A stretch of DNA of 64,000 nucleotides, taken from positions 9,199 through 73,198 of the forward strand of contig JASGFC010000003.1 in assembly GCA_047605865.1 (NCBI GenBank), written 5' to 3'. The DNA is from JASGDC01 sp047605865 (GTDB lineage: Bacteria > Actinomycetota > Actinomycetes > Actinomycetales > Micrococcaceae). Below, piece by piece: positions 41,411 to 50,053 of the stretch. The first letter of the stretch is position 1; every line of letters begins with the position of its first letter. A program made the position numbers and the translations under genes. Below the pieces are notes generated by a model, which searched no databases, was not told where the DNA came from, and was given only the letters and a program-made list of their open reading frames with translations.

Positions 41411-42954
41411 TGAGTAATCCGATAGATAACACACCAAAGAAAATCGAGAGTCTCGAAGGCGGCCCCTTTGCTGCTAGAGCTCTTGAAGAGAACACTGAAG
41501 GGCCTGGCCTAGAAGAGTACCCTTCCGATACGTCTTTCTTTGGTCACCCAAAACAAATGGCAACGCTTTTCGGTGTAGAAACCTGGGAACGCTTCTCCTA
41601 CTATGGTTTGCAAGGAATCGTACTTCTCTATATGTACTATTCTGTTGCAAAAGGTGGACTTGGCATGACTCAAGCCGAGGCTACCTCAGTTGTAGGTGCT
41701 TATGGTGGTGGGCTTTACCTCTCCTCAATTTTGATGGGCTGGTTAGCAGACCGAGTCCTTGGCCGTGAACGTACCCTCTTCTATAGTGCTATCGTTGTGA
41801 TGATTGGTCACTTAACTCTAGCTTTCTTGACAGGAATTCCTGGTCTAGTCATTGGTATTTTCTGTATCGCTGTTGGTGGTGGCGGCGTCAAAGCAGCCTC
41901 TACTTCGATGGTTGGATCCCTCTATCCGAAAGGCGATACACGTCTTGGATCAGGGTTTGCGTTGTACTACTTAGGTATTAACCTAGGTGGTTTGATTGGT
42001 CCACTTGCAACTGGTTACCTACAAAGCACTAAAGGTTTCCACTATGGTTTCGGTTTAGCTGCTATTGGTATGGCGCTTGGTTTAGCTCAATACGCTCTAA
42101 CACGTAAGAATCTGCCTGAATCTACTCGTCGTGTCAATGATCCTCTTTCTCCAGAAGAAAAGAAGAAGCTTTACACTATTATTGCTGTTGGTGTTATCGT
42201 TGTAGCAATTCTTATTGCAACTCATATTATCAATATTGATGATGCTTCAAATGCAGTCATCGTAATCTCTGTGATTACTACTTTCGTTTTGTATTACTTG
42301 ATGATTAAGAGCCCGAAGGTAGACCAAGTAGAACGTGATCGTATTTGGGCTTCAGTACCATTGTTTGTATCTTCTGTAGCTTTCTGGGCACTTTACCAGC
42401 AACAGTTCACTGTTTTGACTATCTACGCAGACAAACGTTTGAACCGTCATATCGGTAACTGGGAAATGCCAGTGGCATGGGTACAGTCTATTAACCCTAT
42501 CTATATCATTTTGCTTTCTGGTTTCTTTGCTGGATTATGGGCTAAATGGAAAGGGCAACCTGGAACAATTTCCAAGTTTGCTTGGGCAAACATATTTATT
42601 GGTCTAGCATTCTTTATGTTCCTACCATTTGCAAATGGTCCTGCAAACTCAGCGCCACTTTTGCTTATCTGTGTGATTCTGTTCGTGTTTACTATCGGTG
42701 AGATGTTTCTCTCTCCGGTATCACTTGCCGTTTCAACTCAATTGGCACCTAAAGCCTACACCACTCAGATGGTTGCAATGTTCTTCTTAGCCTCTGGTAT
42801 CGGTACTTCTCTTGCAGGTACCCTTGCTGGATACTATAACCCTGATAACGAAGTACCTTACTTCCTTAGCTTAGGTATTGCTTCCATTCTTGTTGGATTC
42901 GTAATGTTCGGTTTGAAGAAATGGGTCAACAACCGTATGCACGGCGTACTGTAG
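41410..42954 (+). CDS. POT/PTR-family oligopeptide transporter, second copy
   Basis: A 514-residue paralogue of the preceding transporter. Shared segments include ETWERFSYYGLQGIVLLYMYY, GFHYGFGLAAIGMALGLAQY and STQLAPKAYTTQMVAMFFLA. It has about 40 extra hydrophilic N-terminal residues. The tandem arrangement points to a gene duplication with divergence, perhaps for different peptide ranges (inference). Between its stop and convergent rbfA lie foldback repeat copy D and a perfect bidirectional terminator. Confidence 0.94.
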   Translation: MSNPIDNTPKKIESLEGGPFAARALEENTEGPGLEEYPSDTSFFGHPKQMATLFGVETWERFSYYGLQGIVLLYMYYSVAKGGLGMTQAEATSVVGAYGGGLYLSSILMGWLADRVLGRERTLFYSAIVVMIGHLTLAFLTGIPGLVIGIFCIAVGGGGVKAASTSMVGSLYPKGDTRLGSGFALYYLGINLGGLIGPLATGYLQSTKGFHYGFGLAAIGMALGLAQYALTRKNLPESTRRVNDPLSPEEKKKLYTIIAVGVIVVAILIATHIINIDDASNAVIVISVITTFVLYYLMIKSPKVDQVERDRIWASVPLFVSSVAFWALYQQQFTVLTIYADKRLNRHIGNWEMPVAWVQSINPIYIILLSGFFAGLWAKWKGQPGTISKFAWANIFIGLAFFMFLPFANGPANSAPLLLICVILFVFTIGEMFLSPVSLAVSTQLAPKAYTTQMVAMFFLASGIGTSLAGTLAGYYNPDNEVPYFLSLGIASILVGFVMFGLKKWVNNRMHGVL

Positions 42955-42970
42955 TTTACTCACCTGTCAC

Positions 42971-43030
42971 TTCGTGACTAATGGTTATTTACATTAACTT
43001 TAGCTCACGTAAATAACCATTAGTCACGAA
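42971..43030 (+). repeat. Foldback repeat, copy D
   Basis: The 25-nt arms (42973-42997, 43004-43028) pair at 22 of 25 positions around CTTTAG, and two further pairs (TT/AA) extend them to 42971 and 43030. The core is of the TAATGG/CCATTA subtype, like copy A. The three mismatches cluster at the inner end of the left arm. The last six bases are shared with the neighbouring terminator palindrome. Confidence 0.93.
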
Positions 43031-43080
43031 CTTATAAAAGTGCCCCTAGTCATGACTAGGGGCACTTTTATAAGTTCGTG
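43025..43080. terminator. Perfect 56-bp palindrome, bidirectional terminator (POT / rbfA)
   Basis: The 28-nt arms 43025-43052 and 43053-43080 are exact complements with no spacer. The GC core is GTGCCCCTAGTCA, with CTTTTATAAG runs at both ends, as expected for a two-way intrinsic terminator between convergent genes. The rbfA stop (43082) lies two bases away. Confidence 0.9.
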
Positions 43081-43081
43081 T

Positions 43082-43492
43082 TTATGAGTAAGGATTCTCA
43101 TCCCCAGAAGGCTTAGCATTTTCAGCAAGTTTTTTAACTCTAGCATCTTGTTCAGCAGCTTCATTAAGTTTTGCTTCAAGAGCACTTGCCTGTTCAGGCA
43201 AAGCATCGTGAATAAAGTCAAGAGTAGGTGTTAAACGCACTGTGATATTCTTACCAACTTCTGAACGCAGCATTCCTTTAGCAGAGCTCAAAGCCTTTTC
43301 AGTAGAAGCAAGATCATCTTCATCACCTAACACTGTGTAGAAAAGAGTAGCATTTTGCAAATCAGATGTTACACGTGAATCAGTAATAGTGATAAAACCC
43401 AAGCGTGGATCTTTCACTTTGGTACGTAACGCCTCAGCAACAATAATCTTGATTTGATCAGCTAGCTTTCGTGCACGAGGATTTTCTCCCAT
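43082..43492 (-). CDS. rbfA: Ribosome-binding factor A
   Basis: 30S maturation factor of 136 residues with a KH-type fold. NPRARKLADQIKIIVAEAL is the first helix, DPRLGFITITDSRVTSDLQNA follows, and LRSEVGKNITVRLTPTLDFIHD is the conserved C-terminal core. A Glu/Lys-rich tail of about 30 residues ends it. It is 14 nt after infB and is the last gene of the rimP-nusA-ylxR-infB-rbfA cluster. Confidence 0.96.
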   Translation of the reverse strand: MGENPRARKLADQIKIIVAEALRTKVKDPRLGFITITDSRVTSDLQNATLFYTVLGDEDDLASTEKALSSAKGMLRSEVGKNITVRLTPTLDFIHDALPEQASALEAKLNEAAEQDARVKKLAENAKPSGDENPYS

Positions 43493-43506
43493 TTTTACGC
43501 CCTTAT

Positions 43507-46317
43507 CTATGCTCGAGGTTTTTCAACCATTTCGTAGTTTTCAATGATGTCATCAACTTTGATATCGTTGAAGTTTCCAAGACCAATACCACACTCAAAG
43601 CCCTCACGGACTTCAGTTGCATCATCTTTGAAGCGCTTCAAGGAATCAATGGTTAGACTTTCTTGAACAACTACACCATCACGGATGAGTCTTGCTTTAG
43701 CGTTACGGCGCATAAGTCCAGACTTGACCATACAACCAGCAATGTTTCCAAACTTTGAAGAACGGAAAACGTCACGTACTTCTGCTTGACCCAGTTGAGA
43801 TTCTTCAAACTCTGGCTTCAACATACCCTTAAGCGTTGACTCAATCTCGTCAATTGCAGAGTAAATAACAGAGTAGTATCGAATATCTACACCTTCTCTG
43901 TCTGCAAGCTCTTGAACCTGATTGGCTGCTCGCACGTTAAATCCGATGATAACGGCATTATCAACAGTTGCCAAGTTGACATCGTTCATCGTGATAGCAC
44001 CAACGCCACGATGAATAACACGAACATCAACATCATCGCCTACATCAATCTTCATGATGGCATCTTCAAGTGCCTCAACAGCACCTGAAACGTCACCTTT
44101 AATAATGAGGCTTAAAGTCTCAACCTTGCCAGCAGCAATCGCAGCGTTAAGTTCTTCAAGGCTGCCACGCTTACGGCGTTTAGCAAGAAGAGCATTACGT
44201 TCGGTAATCTCTCGTTTTTCTGCAACTTGACGAGCTTTACGCTCTTCAGATGTGACGATGAAACTATCGCCTGCACGAGGTACAGAGTTAAGCCCTAAAA
44301 CCTGAACTGGACGTGAAGGTTCAGCAGCTTTAACAGTGGTTCCGTTCTCATCGAACATAGCACGCACACGACCATGAGCCGTACCAACAACCATGTTATC
44401 TCCAACACGAAGAGTACCTTGCTGAACAAGAACAGTTACAGTTGCGCCGCGTCCTTTATCAAGGTTTGCCTCAATTGCAACACCCAATGCTTCCTTAGTT
44501 GGGTTAGCTTTTAGCTCAATGGCAGCATCAGCAGTCAACAAGACTGAGTCAATCAGCTCATCTATGCCTTGTCCTTGTTTAGCTGAAACATCAACGAACA
44601 TGGTATCTCCACCGTATTCTTCTGGAACAAGATCATACTCAGTAAGCTGACCACGGATTTTTTCAGGATTAGCGCCTTCTGTATCTATTTTGTTCACTGC
44701 AACCACGATAGGTACATCTGCTGCTTGAGCGTGGTTCAATGCTTCAATAGTTTGTGGCATCACCCCATCGTCAGCTGCAACAACAAGCACAGCAATATCT
44801 GTTACTTGAGCTCCACGAGCACGCATAGCCGTAAAAGCCTCGTGACCTGGAGTATCGATGAAAGTAATAGCACGATTATCACCTTCGTGCTCATGATGAA
44901 TCTGATAAGCACCAATATGCTGGGTAATACCACCAGCCTCACGATCAGAGATATCCGTATTACGAATAGCATCCAAAAGGCGAGTCTTACCGTGGTCAAC
45001 GTGACCCATAACAGTTACCACAGGAGCACGAGTTTCGAGATCTTCCTCGTTTTCATTTTTCTCTTCAGCTTCAAGATCGATATCAAAGCTTTCAAGAATT
45101 TCACGATCTTCATCTTCTGGTGAAACCATTTCAATGTTGTAACCTAAGTCAGCGCCAAGCAACTCAAAAGTATCTTCATCTAGAGATTGGTTAGCAGTGG
45201 CCATCTCACCAAGTTTCATGAGTAACATCACTAATGAAGCCGGATTAGCATTAATTTTATCTGCGAAGTCGTTTAGAGTAGCGCCGCGGCGTAAACGAAT
45301 ACTGGTTGAACCATCACCTTTTGGAATAGTTACACCATTTGAACCTGGAACTTGCATTTGCTCCAGTTGTTGTTGACGCTTCTCGCGCTTTGACTTACGC
45401 TGTTTTGACTTACTGCCACCTTTACCAAAAGCACCAGCAGCGTTTCCTCGGCGTCCGCCACCTTTTCCAGCAAAACCACCACGTGGGCTACCTGGAGCAT
45501 TACCTGGTCCGTTTCCAAACTTCTGCTGTGGGCTACCTGGAGTCGAATTCTTGTATGGGCTACTTCCCTGTTCTTGACGACCTTGGCCTTGGGTAGAACG
45601 TGCACCTCCGGGACGTTGACCTTGACCTTGTCCTGGACGATTTTGCCCTTGTCCACCACGACCAGCAGGGCGTTGTCCTTGCCCGCCACGACCACCTGGG
45701 CGTCCACCTGGTCGCTGAGGTCGACCTTGCGGTTTTGGCATGCCTTGAGATGTTGCGAATGGGTTATTACCTGGACGAGCCATTGGTTTCGGGCGAGGCG
45801 CCATTGGTTTTGGCATGCCTTGAGATGTTGCGAATGGGTTATTACCTGGACGAGTAGACTTTTGCTCTTCAGCTTGTGCAGTAGCTTTAGTCTCTGGCTT
45901 TGGTGTTGTTGTACTAGGAGCCTGCGGAGCAGCTGAAGGCTGTGCCTTTGTTTCAGCTTTGACTTCCTTTTTAAACCCTGGTTTTGGTGCAGGTTTTGGA
46001 GCCATTGGTTTCTTAGCTTGTGGAGTTGCTTCTGACTCCTGCTGCGCTTGTGTTTTTGTTACAGCTGGTTTTGCATTCTTTGTAGTAGCTGATGAAACCG
46101 TAGCAGGCTTCTTTACTGGGGTAGTTTTTTTCTGCGCCTTAGATTCTTCTGATTGCTCAACCTTAGGAAAGGCATCACGTAGTTTCTTTTGTGCTGGTGC
46201 CTCCACTGTTGAGGATGCAGTTTTAACAAATTCGCCCAGCTCTTTTAATTTAGCTACAGCTTCTTTACTGGTGATTCCCAGTTCTTTTGCTAACTCGTGT
46301 ACGCGAAGTTTAGCCAC
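43507..46317 (-). CDS. infB: Translation initiation factor IF-2
   Basis: GTPase of 936 residues that places initiator tRNA on the 30S subunit. IF2N domains start the protein (VHELAKELGITSKEAVAKL) and recur before the G domain. A long Pro/Ala/Gly/Gln/Arg-rich disordered linker (about residues 50-330) is typical of Actinobacteria. The G domain has GHVDHGKTRLLD, DTPGHEAF and NKID. The C1/C2 domains end the protein. The linker holds a 49-bp exact in-frame DNA repeat (45731-45779 and 45806-45854). No gene lies on the opposite strand despite long open frames there. Confidence 0.97.
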   Translation of the reverse strand: MAKLRVHELAKELGITSKEAVAKLKELGEFVKTASSTVEAPAQKKLRDAFPKVEQSEESKAQKKTTPVKKPATVSSATTKNAKPAVTKTQAQQESEATPQAKKPMAPKPAPKPGFKKEVKAETKAQPSAAPQAPSTTTPKPETKATAQAEEQKSTRPGNNPFATSQGMPKPMAPRPKPMARPGNNPFATSQGMPKPQGRPQRPGGRPGGRGGQGQRPAGRGGQGQNRPGQGQGQRPGGARSTQGQGRQEQGSSPYKNSTPGSPQQKFGNGPGNAPGSPRGGFAGKGGGRRGNAAGAFGKGGSKSKQRKSKREKRQQQLEQMQVPGSNGVTIPKGDGSTSIRLRRGATLNDFADKINANPASLVMLLMKLGEMATANQSLDEDTFELLGADLGYNIEMVSPEDEDREILESFDIDLEAEEKNENEEDLETRAPVVTVMGHVDHGKTRLLDAIRNTDISDREAGGITQHIGAYQIHHEHEGDNRAITFIDTPGHEAFTAMRARGAQVTDIAVLVVAADDGVMPQTIEALNHAQAADVPIVVAVNKIDTEGANPEKIRGQLTEYDLVPEEYGGDTMFVDVSAKQGQGIDELIDSVLLTADAAIELKANPTKEALGVAIEANLDKGRGATVTVLVQQGTLRVGDNMVVGTAHGRVRAMFDENGTTVKAAEPSRPVQVLGLNSVPRAGDSFIVTSEERKARQVAEKREITERNALLAKRRKRGSLEELNAAIAAGKVETLSLIIKGDVSGAVEALEDAIMKIDVGDDVDVRVIHRGVGAITMNDVNLATVDNAVIIGFNVRAANQVQELADREGVDIRYYSVIYSAIDEIESTLKGMLKPEFEESQLGQAEVRDVFRSSKFGNIAGCMVKSGLMRRNAKARLIRDGVVVQESLTIDSLKRFKDDATEVREGFECGIGLGNFNDIKVDDIIENYEMVEKPRA
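45731..45854 (-). repeat. 49-bp direct repeat inside infB linker
   Basis: Positions 45731-45779 and 45806-45854 are identical over 49 bp and 75 bp apart, exactly 25 codons. Each encodes RPGNNPFATSQGMPKP plus flanks. Perfect identity, including synonymous sites, indicates a recent duplication or conversion. Confidence 0.92.
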
Positions 46318-46389
46318 TTTTCTCCTGTCTTGATCTGCGCCAAGACAGGCACAGATCTCTACTTACTTACCGAACTCATTGTGAGAAAC

Positions 46390-46698
46390 TCACTGCTTGT
46401 CCAACATTTCAATCCGTTCTTTCATTTTCTTTTCAAGCGCTACTACCTCAATAGGTGCAGAAACTCTTAAAGCTTTCCCTAAAGCTTGTTGAAGCCTAGG
46501 GCTTTGAAAACATTCGTGTGAAGCATGTAACCAAGCACCTCGGCCAGGTAACACCTTCTCAACATCTATAACAGCAAACAAAGAATTATTATTCTTAATC
46601 GCAACAACTCGTAAAAGTTCTGAACGCAAAGCTTTTTTACGGCAAACAATACAAGTGCGCACTGGTTGATGTATAGAGTTTTCTGTATCGTTACTCAT
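46390..46698 (-). CDS. ylxR: YlxR-family RNA-binding protein
   Basis: A 102-residue protein of the YlxR/DUF448 family. The signature VRTCIVCRKKALRSELLRVV (residues about 13-32) includes the conserved C-x-x-C, followed by GRGAWLHASHECFQ. YlxR binds RNA or RNase P and affects transcription in some bacteria. It is located between nusA (11-nt gap) and infB (72-nt gap), the standard place. Confidence 0.92.
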   Translation of the reverse strand: MSNDTENSIHQPVRTCIVCRKKALRSELLRVVAIKNNNSLFAVIDVEKVLPGRGAWLHASHECFQSPRLQQALGKALRVSAPIEVVALEKKMKERIEMLDKQ

Positions 46699-46709
46699 TC
46701 TACACTGTT

Positions 46710-47687
46710 TTATCGTGTCATTGCTTCCATATCTGAAATAATATCAATTCGCCAACCAGTAAGTTTAGCAGCAAGACGGGCATTTTGACCCTCTTTACCA
46801 ATTGCTAAAGATAATTGATAATCCGGAACAATAGCACGAGCTGAACGTGATTCTTCATCAAGAATTTCTACAGAAAGTACCTGCGAAGGCGACAAAGCAT
46901 GTGAAATAAAATCAGCAGGATCGTTGGAATAATCAACAATGTCTATTTTCTCACCATTTAATTCATTCATGACAGCGCGCACACGAGCACCCATTTCTCC
47001 AATACAAGCCCCTTTAGGATTAAGACCTTTTTCAGTAGCTTTGACAGCCATTTTTGTGCGATGCCCAGCTTCGCGTGCAAGAGCCATAACTTTCACAGTT
47101 CCATGAACAATCTCAGGAACTTCTAGAGCGAAAAGTTTACGTACTAAATCTGGATGAGAACGTGAAATAGTAACTGCTGGACCCTTATTACCCATTGATG
47201 CATCAATAACTAGAGCACGAATACGTTTACCATGAGTGTACTGCTCACCAGGAACCTGTTCAGATAAAGGTAAAACCGCCTCTACATCACCAAGATCAAC
47301 ATGAACCATATCAGGGTTGTGGCTCTGCTGAATAATTCCAGATACGATTTCCCCTTTTTTAGCTTGGAAACTTCCAACCATTTGGCCATCTTCAACATCA
47401 CGAAGACTATTGAGGATAACTTGGCGAGCAGTGCTGGCAGCAACACGTCCAAAACCTTCTGGGGTATCGTCAAACTCGCCAATAATTTCATCATTTTCAT
47501 CGTATTCAGGAACCCAAATGTTTACTTTTCCAGCGTCAACATCCAGTTCGCATCGTGCTTCATGTGAAGATTCACGAGTCTTGTAATATGCAGTCAGAAT
47601 TGCTTTTTCAATGGCTGGCGTGATAGATTCCAAAGGAATTTCACGTTCATTGGCTAACTCTTCTAATGCGTTTAAATCAATATCCAC
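46710..47687 (-). CDS. nusA: Transcription termination/antitermination factor NusA
   Basis: RNA polymerase-binding factor of 325 residues, the short form without C-terminal acidic repeats, typical of Actinobacteria. The N-terminal RNAP-binding domain (DIDLNALEELANEREI) is followed by an S1 domain (KGEIVSGIIQQ...VHVDLGDVEAVLP). Two KH domains follow, with ACIGEMGARVRAVMNEL and LAIGKEGQNARLAAKLTGW. It is 11 nt after rimP. Confidence 0.96.
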   Translation of the reverse strand: MDIDLNALEELANEREIPLESITPAIEKAILTAYYKTRESSHEARCELDVDAGKVNIWVPEYDENDEIIGEFDDTPEGFGRVAASTARQVILNSLRDVEDGQMVGSFQAKKGEIVSGIIQQSHNPDMVHVDLGDVEAVLPLSEQVPGEQYTHGKRIRALVIDASMGNKGPAVTISRSHPDLVRKLFALEVPEIVHGTVKVMALAREAGHRTKMAVKATEKGLNPKGACIGEMGARVRAVMNELNGEKIDIVDYSNDPADFISHALSPSQVLSVEILDEESRSARAIVPDYQLSLAIGKEGQNARLAAKLTGWRIDIISDMEAMTR

Positions 47688-47698
47688 TTTTTACCACC

Positions 47699-48184
47699 TT
47701 ATGAGTTGGGCAGCTCAATTACTGCATGAGTAATTGAGTCTCGGTCAATGTTTACTAGTCCTTGTTCGCTCTTTTTAGGAGCTTTTCCTCTAACCATTTT
47801 TGGTTTATTATCTAAAACGATCTTGTCTGGATCTATAGATTCTAAAACACCACGATAACTTGTATCTACTGTATCTACTAGAACTATCTTTCCTATGGCA
47901 CGTTTAAAATGCCGTTCCTGAGTTAACGGAGTATCTGCACCAGGGGAAAAAACCTCTAAGAGATACTCACTATCACTGACATCCTGTTGATCTAATGCTT
48001 GCGAAAGTTTAGTGCTAAAATCTGAAATCTCATCGAGAGTAACCGCTTCATCTTTATCTACATCTACAATCACTTCAAGCCGCTGTGGGGCGCCATCTTC
48101 AAAGGAAACTGACTGAATAATAAAGTGCTCCTGTTGAGCAATTTGTTCGATAACATCTTGTAACTGGGGGTTAAGTGTGGGCAT
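47699..48184 (-). CDS. rimP: Ribosome maturation factor RimP
   Basis: Cytosolic 30S assembly factor of 161 residues. It has the RimP N-domain pattern LEVIVDVDKDEAVTLDEISDFSTKLSQALD and YLLEVFSPGADTPLTQERHFKRAIGK, close to the family consensus ending in E-V-S-S-P-G-x-x-R-P-L. The C-domain with DKIVLDNK is SH3-like. It heads the rimP-nusA-ylxR-infB-rbfA group, with a 76-nt gap behind proS. TGTAAGGAGGGAAA precedes the ATG. Confidence 0.92.
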   Translation of the reverse strand: MPTLNPQLQDVIEQIAQQEHFIIQSVSFEDGAPQRLEVIVDVDKDEAVTLDEISDFSTKLSQALDQQDVSDSEYLLEVFSPGADTPLTQERHFKRAIGKIVLVDTVDTSYRGVLESIDPDKIVLDNKPKMVRGKAPKKSEQGLVNIDRDSITHAVIELPNS

Positions 48185-48260
48185 TTTCCCTCCTTACAAG
48201 TATTCAGTTCTAACAAAGTATTACTCTTATAGTACTCTCTCGAAGTTCAAATTCACAAAA

Positions 48261-50036
48261 TTAAACCTTAAGTTCTTCTACAAGCTTTTCTACTGCATTT
48301 TCAACAGGAATATTGGTGGCGTTTCCTGTAGCTCGATTCTTTAGCTCAATAGTGCCATCTTTAAGGCCTCTACCTACAACCATAATGTAGGGCATGCCTA
48401 ATAATTCAGCATCACCAAACTTAACTCCTGGTGAAATTTTTGTACGATCGTCATAAAGAACAGAAATTCCTGCTTCATAAAGTTGTTCAGCAAGTTCTTC
48501 CGCTTTATTCAAAATCTCTTCATTTTTACCTGCTGCAACAAGATGCACTTGGGCAGGAGCTAGATGAGCTGGCCAACACAGGCCTTTATCGTCTCCTGTT
48601 TGTTCTGCAATTGCAGCCAACGCACGAGTCACACCAAATCCATAAGAACCCATAGTTACAGTAACTTGTTTACCATTTTGGTCTAAAACTTTAAGTCCTA
48701 ATGCCTGCGCATACTTAGTTCCAAGTTGGAAAATATGGCCCAGTTCAATACCACGAGCAATTTCTAATTTTCCAGAGCCATCTGGAGCTAAGTCACCTTC
48801 TTGAATTTGTGCACATTCAATAAAACCATCGTGAGAAAAATCGCGACCAGCTACAAGGTTAACAACATGTTGCTGATTCTTGTTAGCCCCCGTAACCCAA
48901 GAGCTACCTTCAACGATACGAGGATCAACGAGATATCGAAGTCCAGTTTGACCTTCAGTACCAAGAAACTGTTCTCCTTGAAGCGTTATTGGTCCAATAT
49001 AGCCAGCAAGCAAACCCTGATCTTCTAAATCTTTAGGATTAGCATTTTCAATGTCGATTTCTCCCATATTGAGATTAGCCTCAATACGTTTAAGATCTAC
49101 TTCTCTATTTCCTGGAAGACCAACAACAATAATCTCTCGATCTCCAGTAGCTTTAGTTACGGCTAAAACGACGTTTTTCAGCGTTTGCTCTGCGCTGATG
49201 TTGTATCCTTGCTCATTGATTACATGGACAAGTGAGTCTATCGTAGTGCTATCTGGGGTATCTACTACTTTAAAATCTTCATCACTTGTTGGGTAATCTT
49301 CAGGCACAATTGTTTCAACTGCTTCAGCATTTGCTGCATATCCGCCTTGCGAACGAACATAAGTATCTTCACCAACAGCTGTAGGGTGTAAAAATTCTTC
49401 GCTCTTGGAGCCTCCCATTGCCCCTGAAACAGCTTTAACAGGAACTACCTCAAGTTGAAGTCGTTCAAAGATGCGCAGATACGCTCCCCGCATATCTTGA
49501 TAAGATTTTTCTAGCCCTTCAGCATCAATATCAAAAGAATAGGCATCTTTCATCGTGAATTCTCTACCCCTGAGGAGACCAGCACGTGGCCTTGCTTCAT
49601 CACGATATTTATCTTGAATTTGATACAGCGAAAGTGGCAAATCTTTATAGGAAGTACACATATCTTTTACAAGTAGAGTAAACATTTCTTCATGCGTTGG
49701 AGCTAGAAGATAGTCTGCCTCTTTGCGATCTTGTAACCGAAAAAGATTGTCCCCATATTCAACCCATCGACCAGAAATATCATATGGTTCGCGTGGAAGT
49801 AAAGCAGGGAAATGAACTTCTTGCGAATTGATAGCTTCCATTTCTTCACGAGCGATACGCTCAATATTGCTTTTAACTGCTAACCCTAAAGGAAGCCAAG
49901 AATAAATTCCTGGGGCAGCTCGCCGAATGTATCCTGCCCTTGTTAAAAGTCGATGACTTTTAACTTCAGCATCACTTGGGTCTTCACGAAGTGTCCGAAC
50001 AAAGATTTGGGACATCCTCATTAGTTTTGGCATCAA
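48261..50036 (-). CDS. proS: Prolyl-tRNA synthetase
   Basis: Class II aminoacyl-tRNA synthetase of 591 residues, bacterial type. Motif 1 lies near SWLPLGLAVKSNIERIAREEM, motif 2 near YRDEARPRAGLLRGREFTMKDAYSFD, and motif 3 at GSYGFGVTRALAAIAEQ. An insertion (editing) domain of about 180 residues lies between motifs 2 and 3. Start choice: MMPKLMRMSQIFV; the first ATG (50036) follows GGATAATTTGATGCC poorly, and the ATG two codons later is also possible. Located 17 nt after ispG. Confidence 0.95.
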   Translation of the reverse strand: MMPKLMRMSQIFVRTLREDPSDAEVKSHRLLTRAGYIRRAAPGIYSWLPLGLAVKSNIERIAREEMEAINSQEVHFPALLPREPYDISGRWVEYGDNLFRLQDRKEADYLLAPTHEEMFTLLVKDMCTSYKDLPLSLYQIQDKYRDEARPRAGLLRGREFTMKDAYSFDIDAEGLEKSYQDMRGAYLRIFERLQLEVVPVKAVSGAMGGSKSEEFLHPTAVGEDTYVRSQGGYAANAEAVETIVPEDYPTSDEDFKVVDTPDSTTIDSLVHVINEQGYNISAEQTLKNVVLAVTKATGDREIIVVGLPGNREVDLKRIEANLNMGEIDIENANPKDLEDQGLLAGYIGPITLQGEQFLGTEGQTGLRYLVDPRIVEGSSWVTGANKNQQHVVNLVAGRDFSHDGFIECAQIQEGDLAPDGSGKLEIARGIELGHIFQLGTKYAQALGLKVLDQNGKQVTVTMGSYGFGVTRALAAIAEQTGDDKGLCWPAHLAPAQVHLVAAGKNEEILNKAEELAEQLYEAGISVLYDDRTKISPGVKFGDAELLGMPYIMVVGRGLKDGTIELKNRATGNATNIPVENAVEKLVEELKV

Positions 50037-50053
50037 ATTATCCTTACAAATGT

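Noticed and set aside
18748..43030. CRISPR array made of the palindromic repeats
   Set aside because: Copies are thousands of bases apart, in both orientations, with no regular spacers or cas genes.
45574..45936. Long plus-strand open frames opposite infB (45574-45936, 45959-46333 and others)
   Set aside because: They mirror the Pro/Gly/Ala-rich IF-2 linker, lack start signals, and have the repeated composition expected of a shadow frame.
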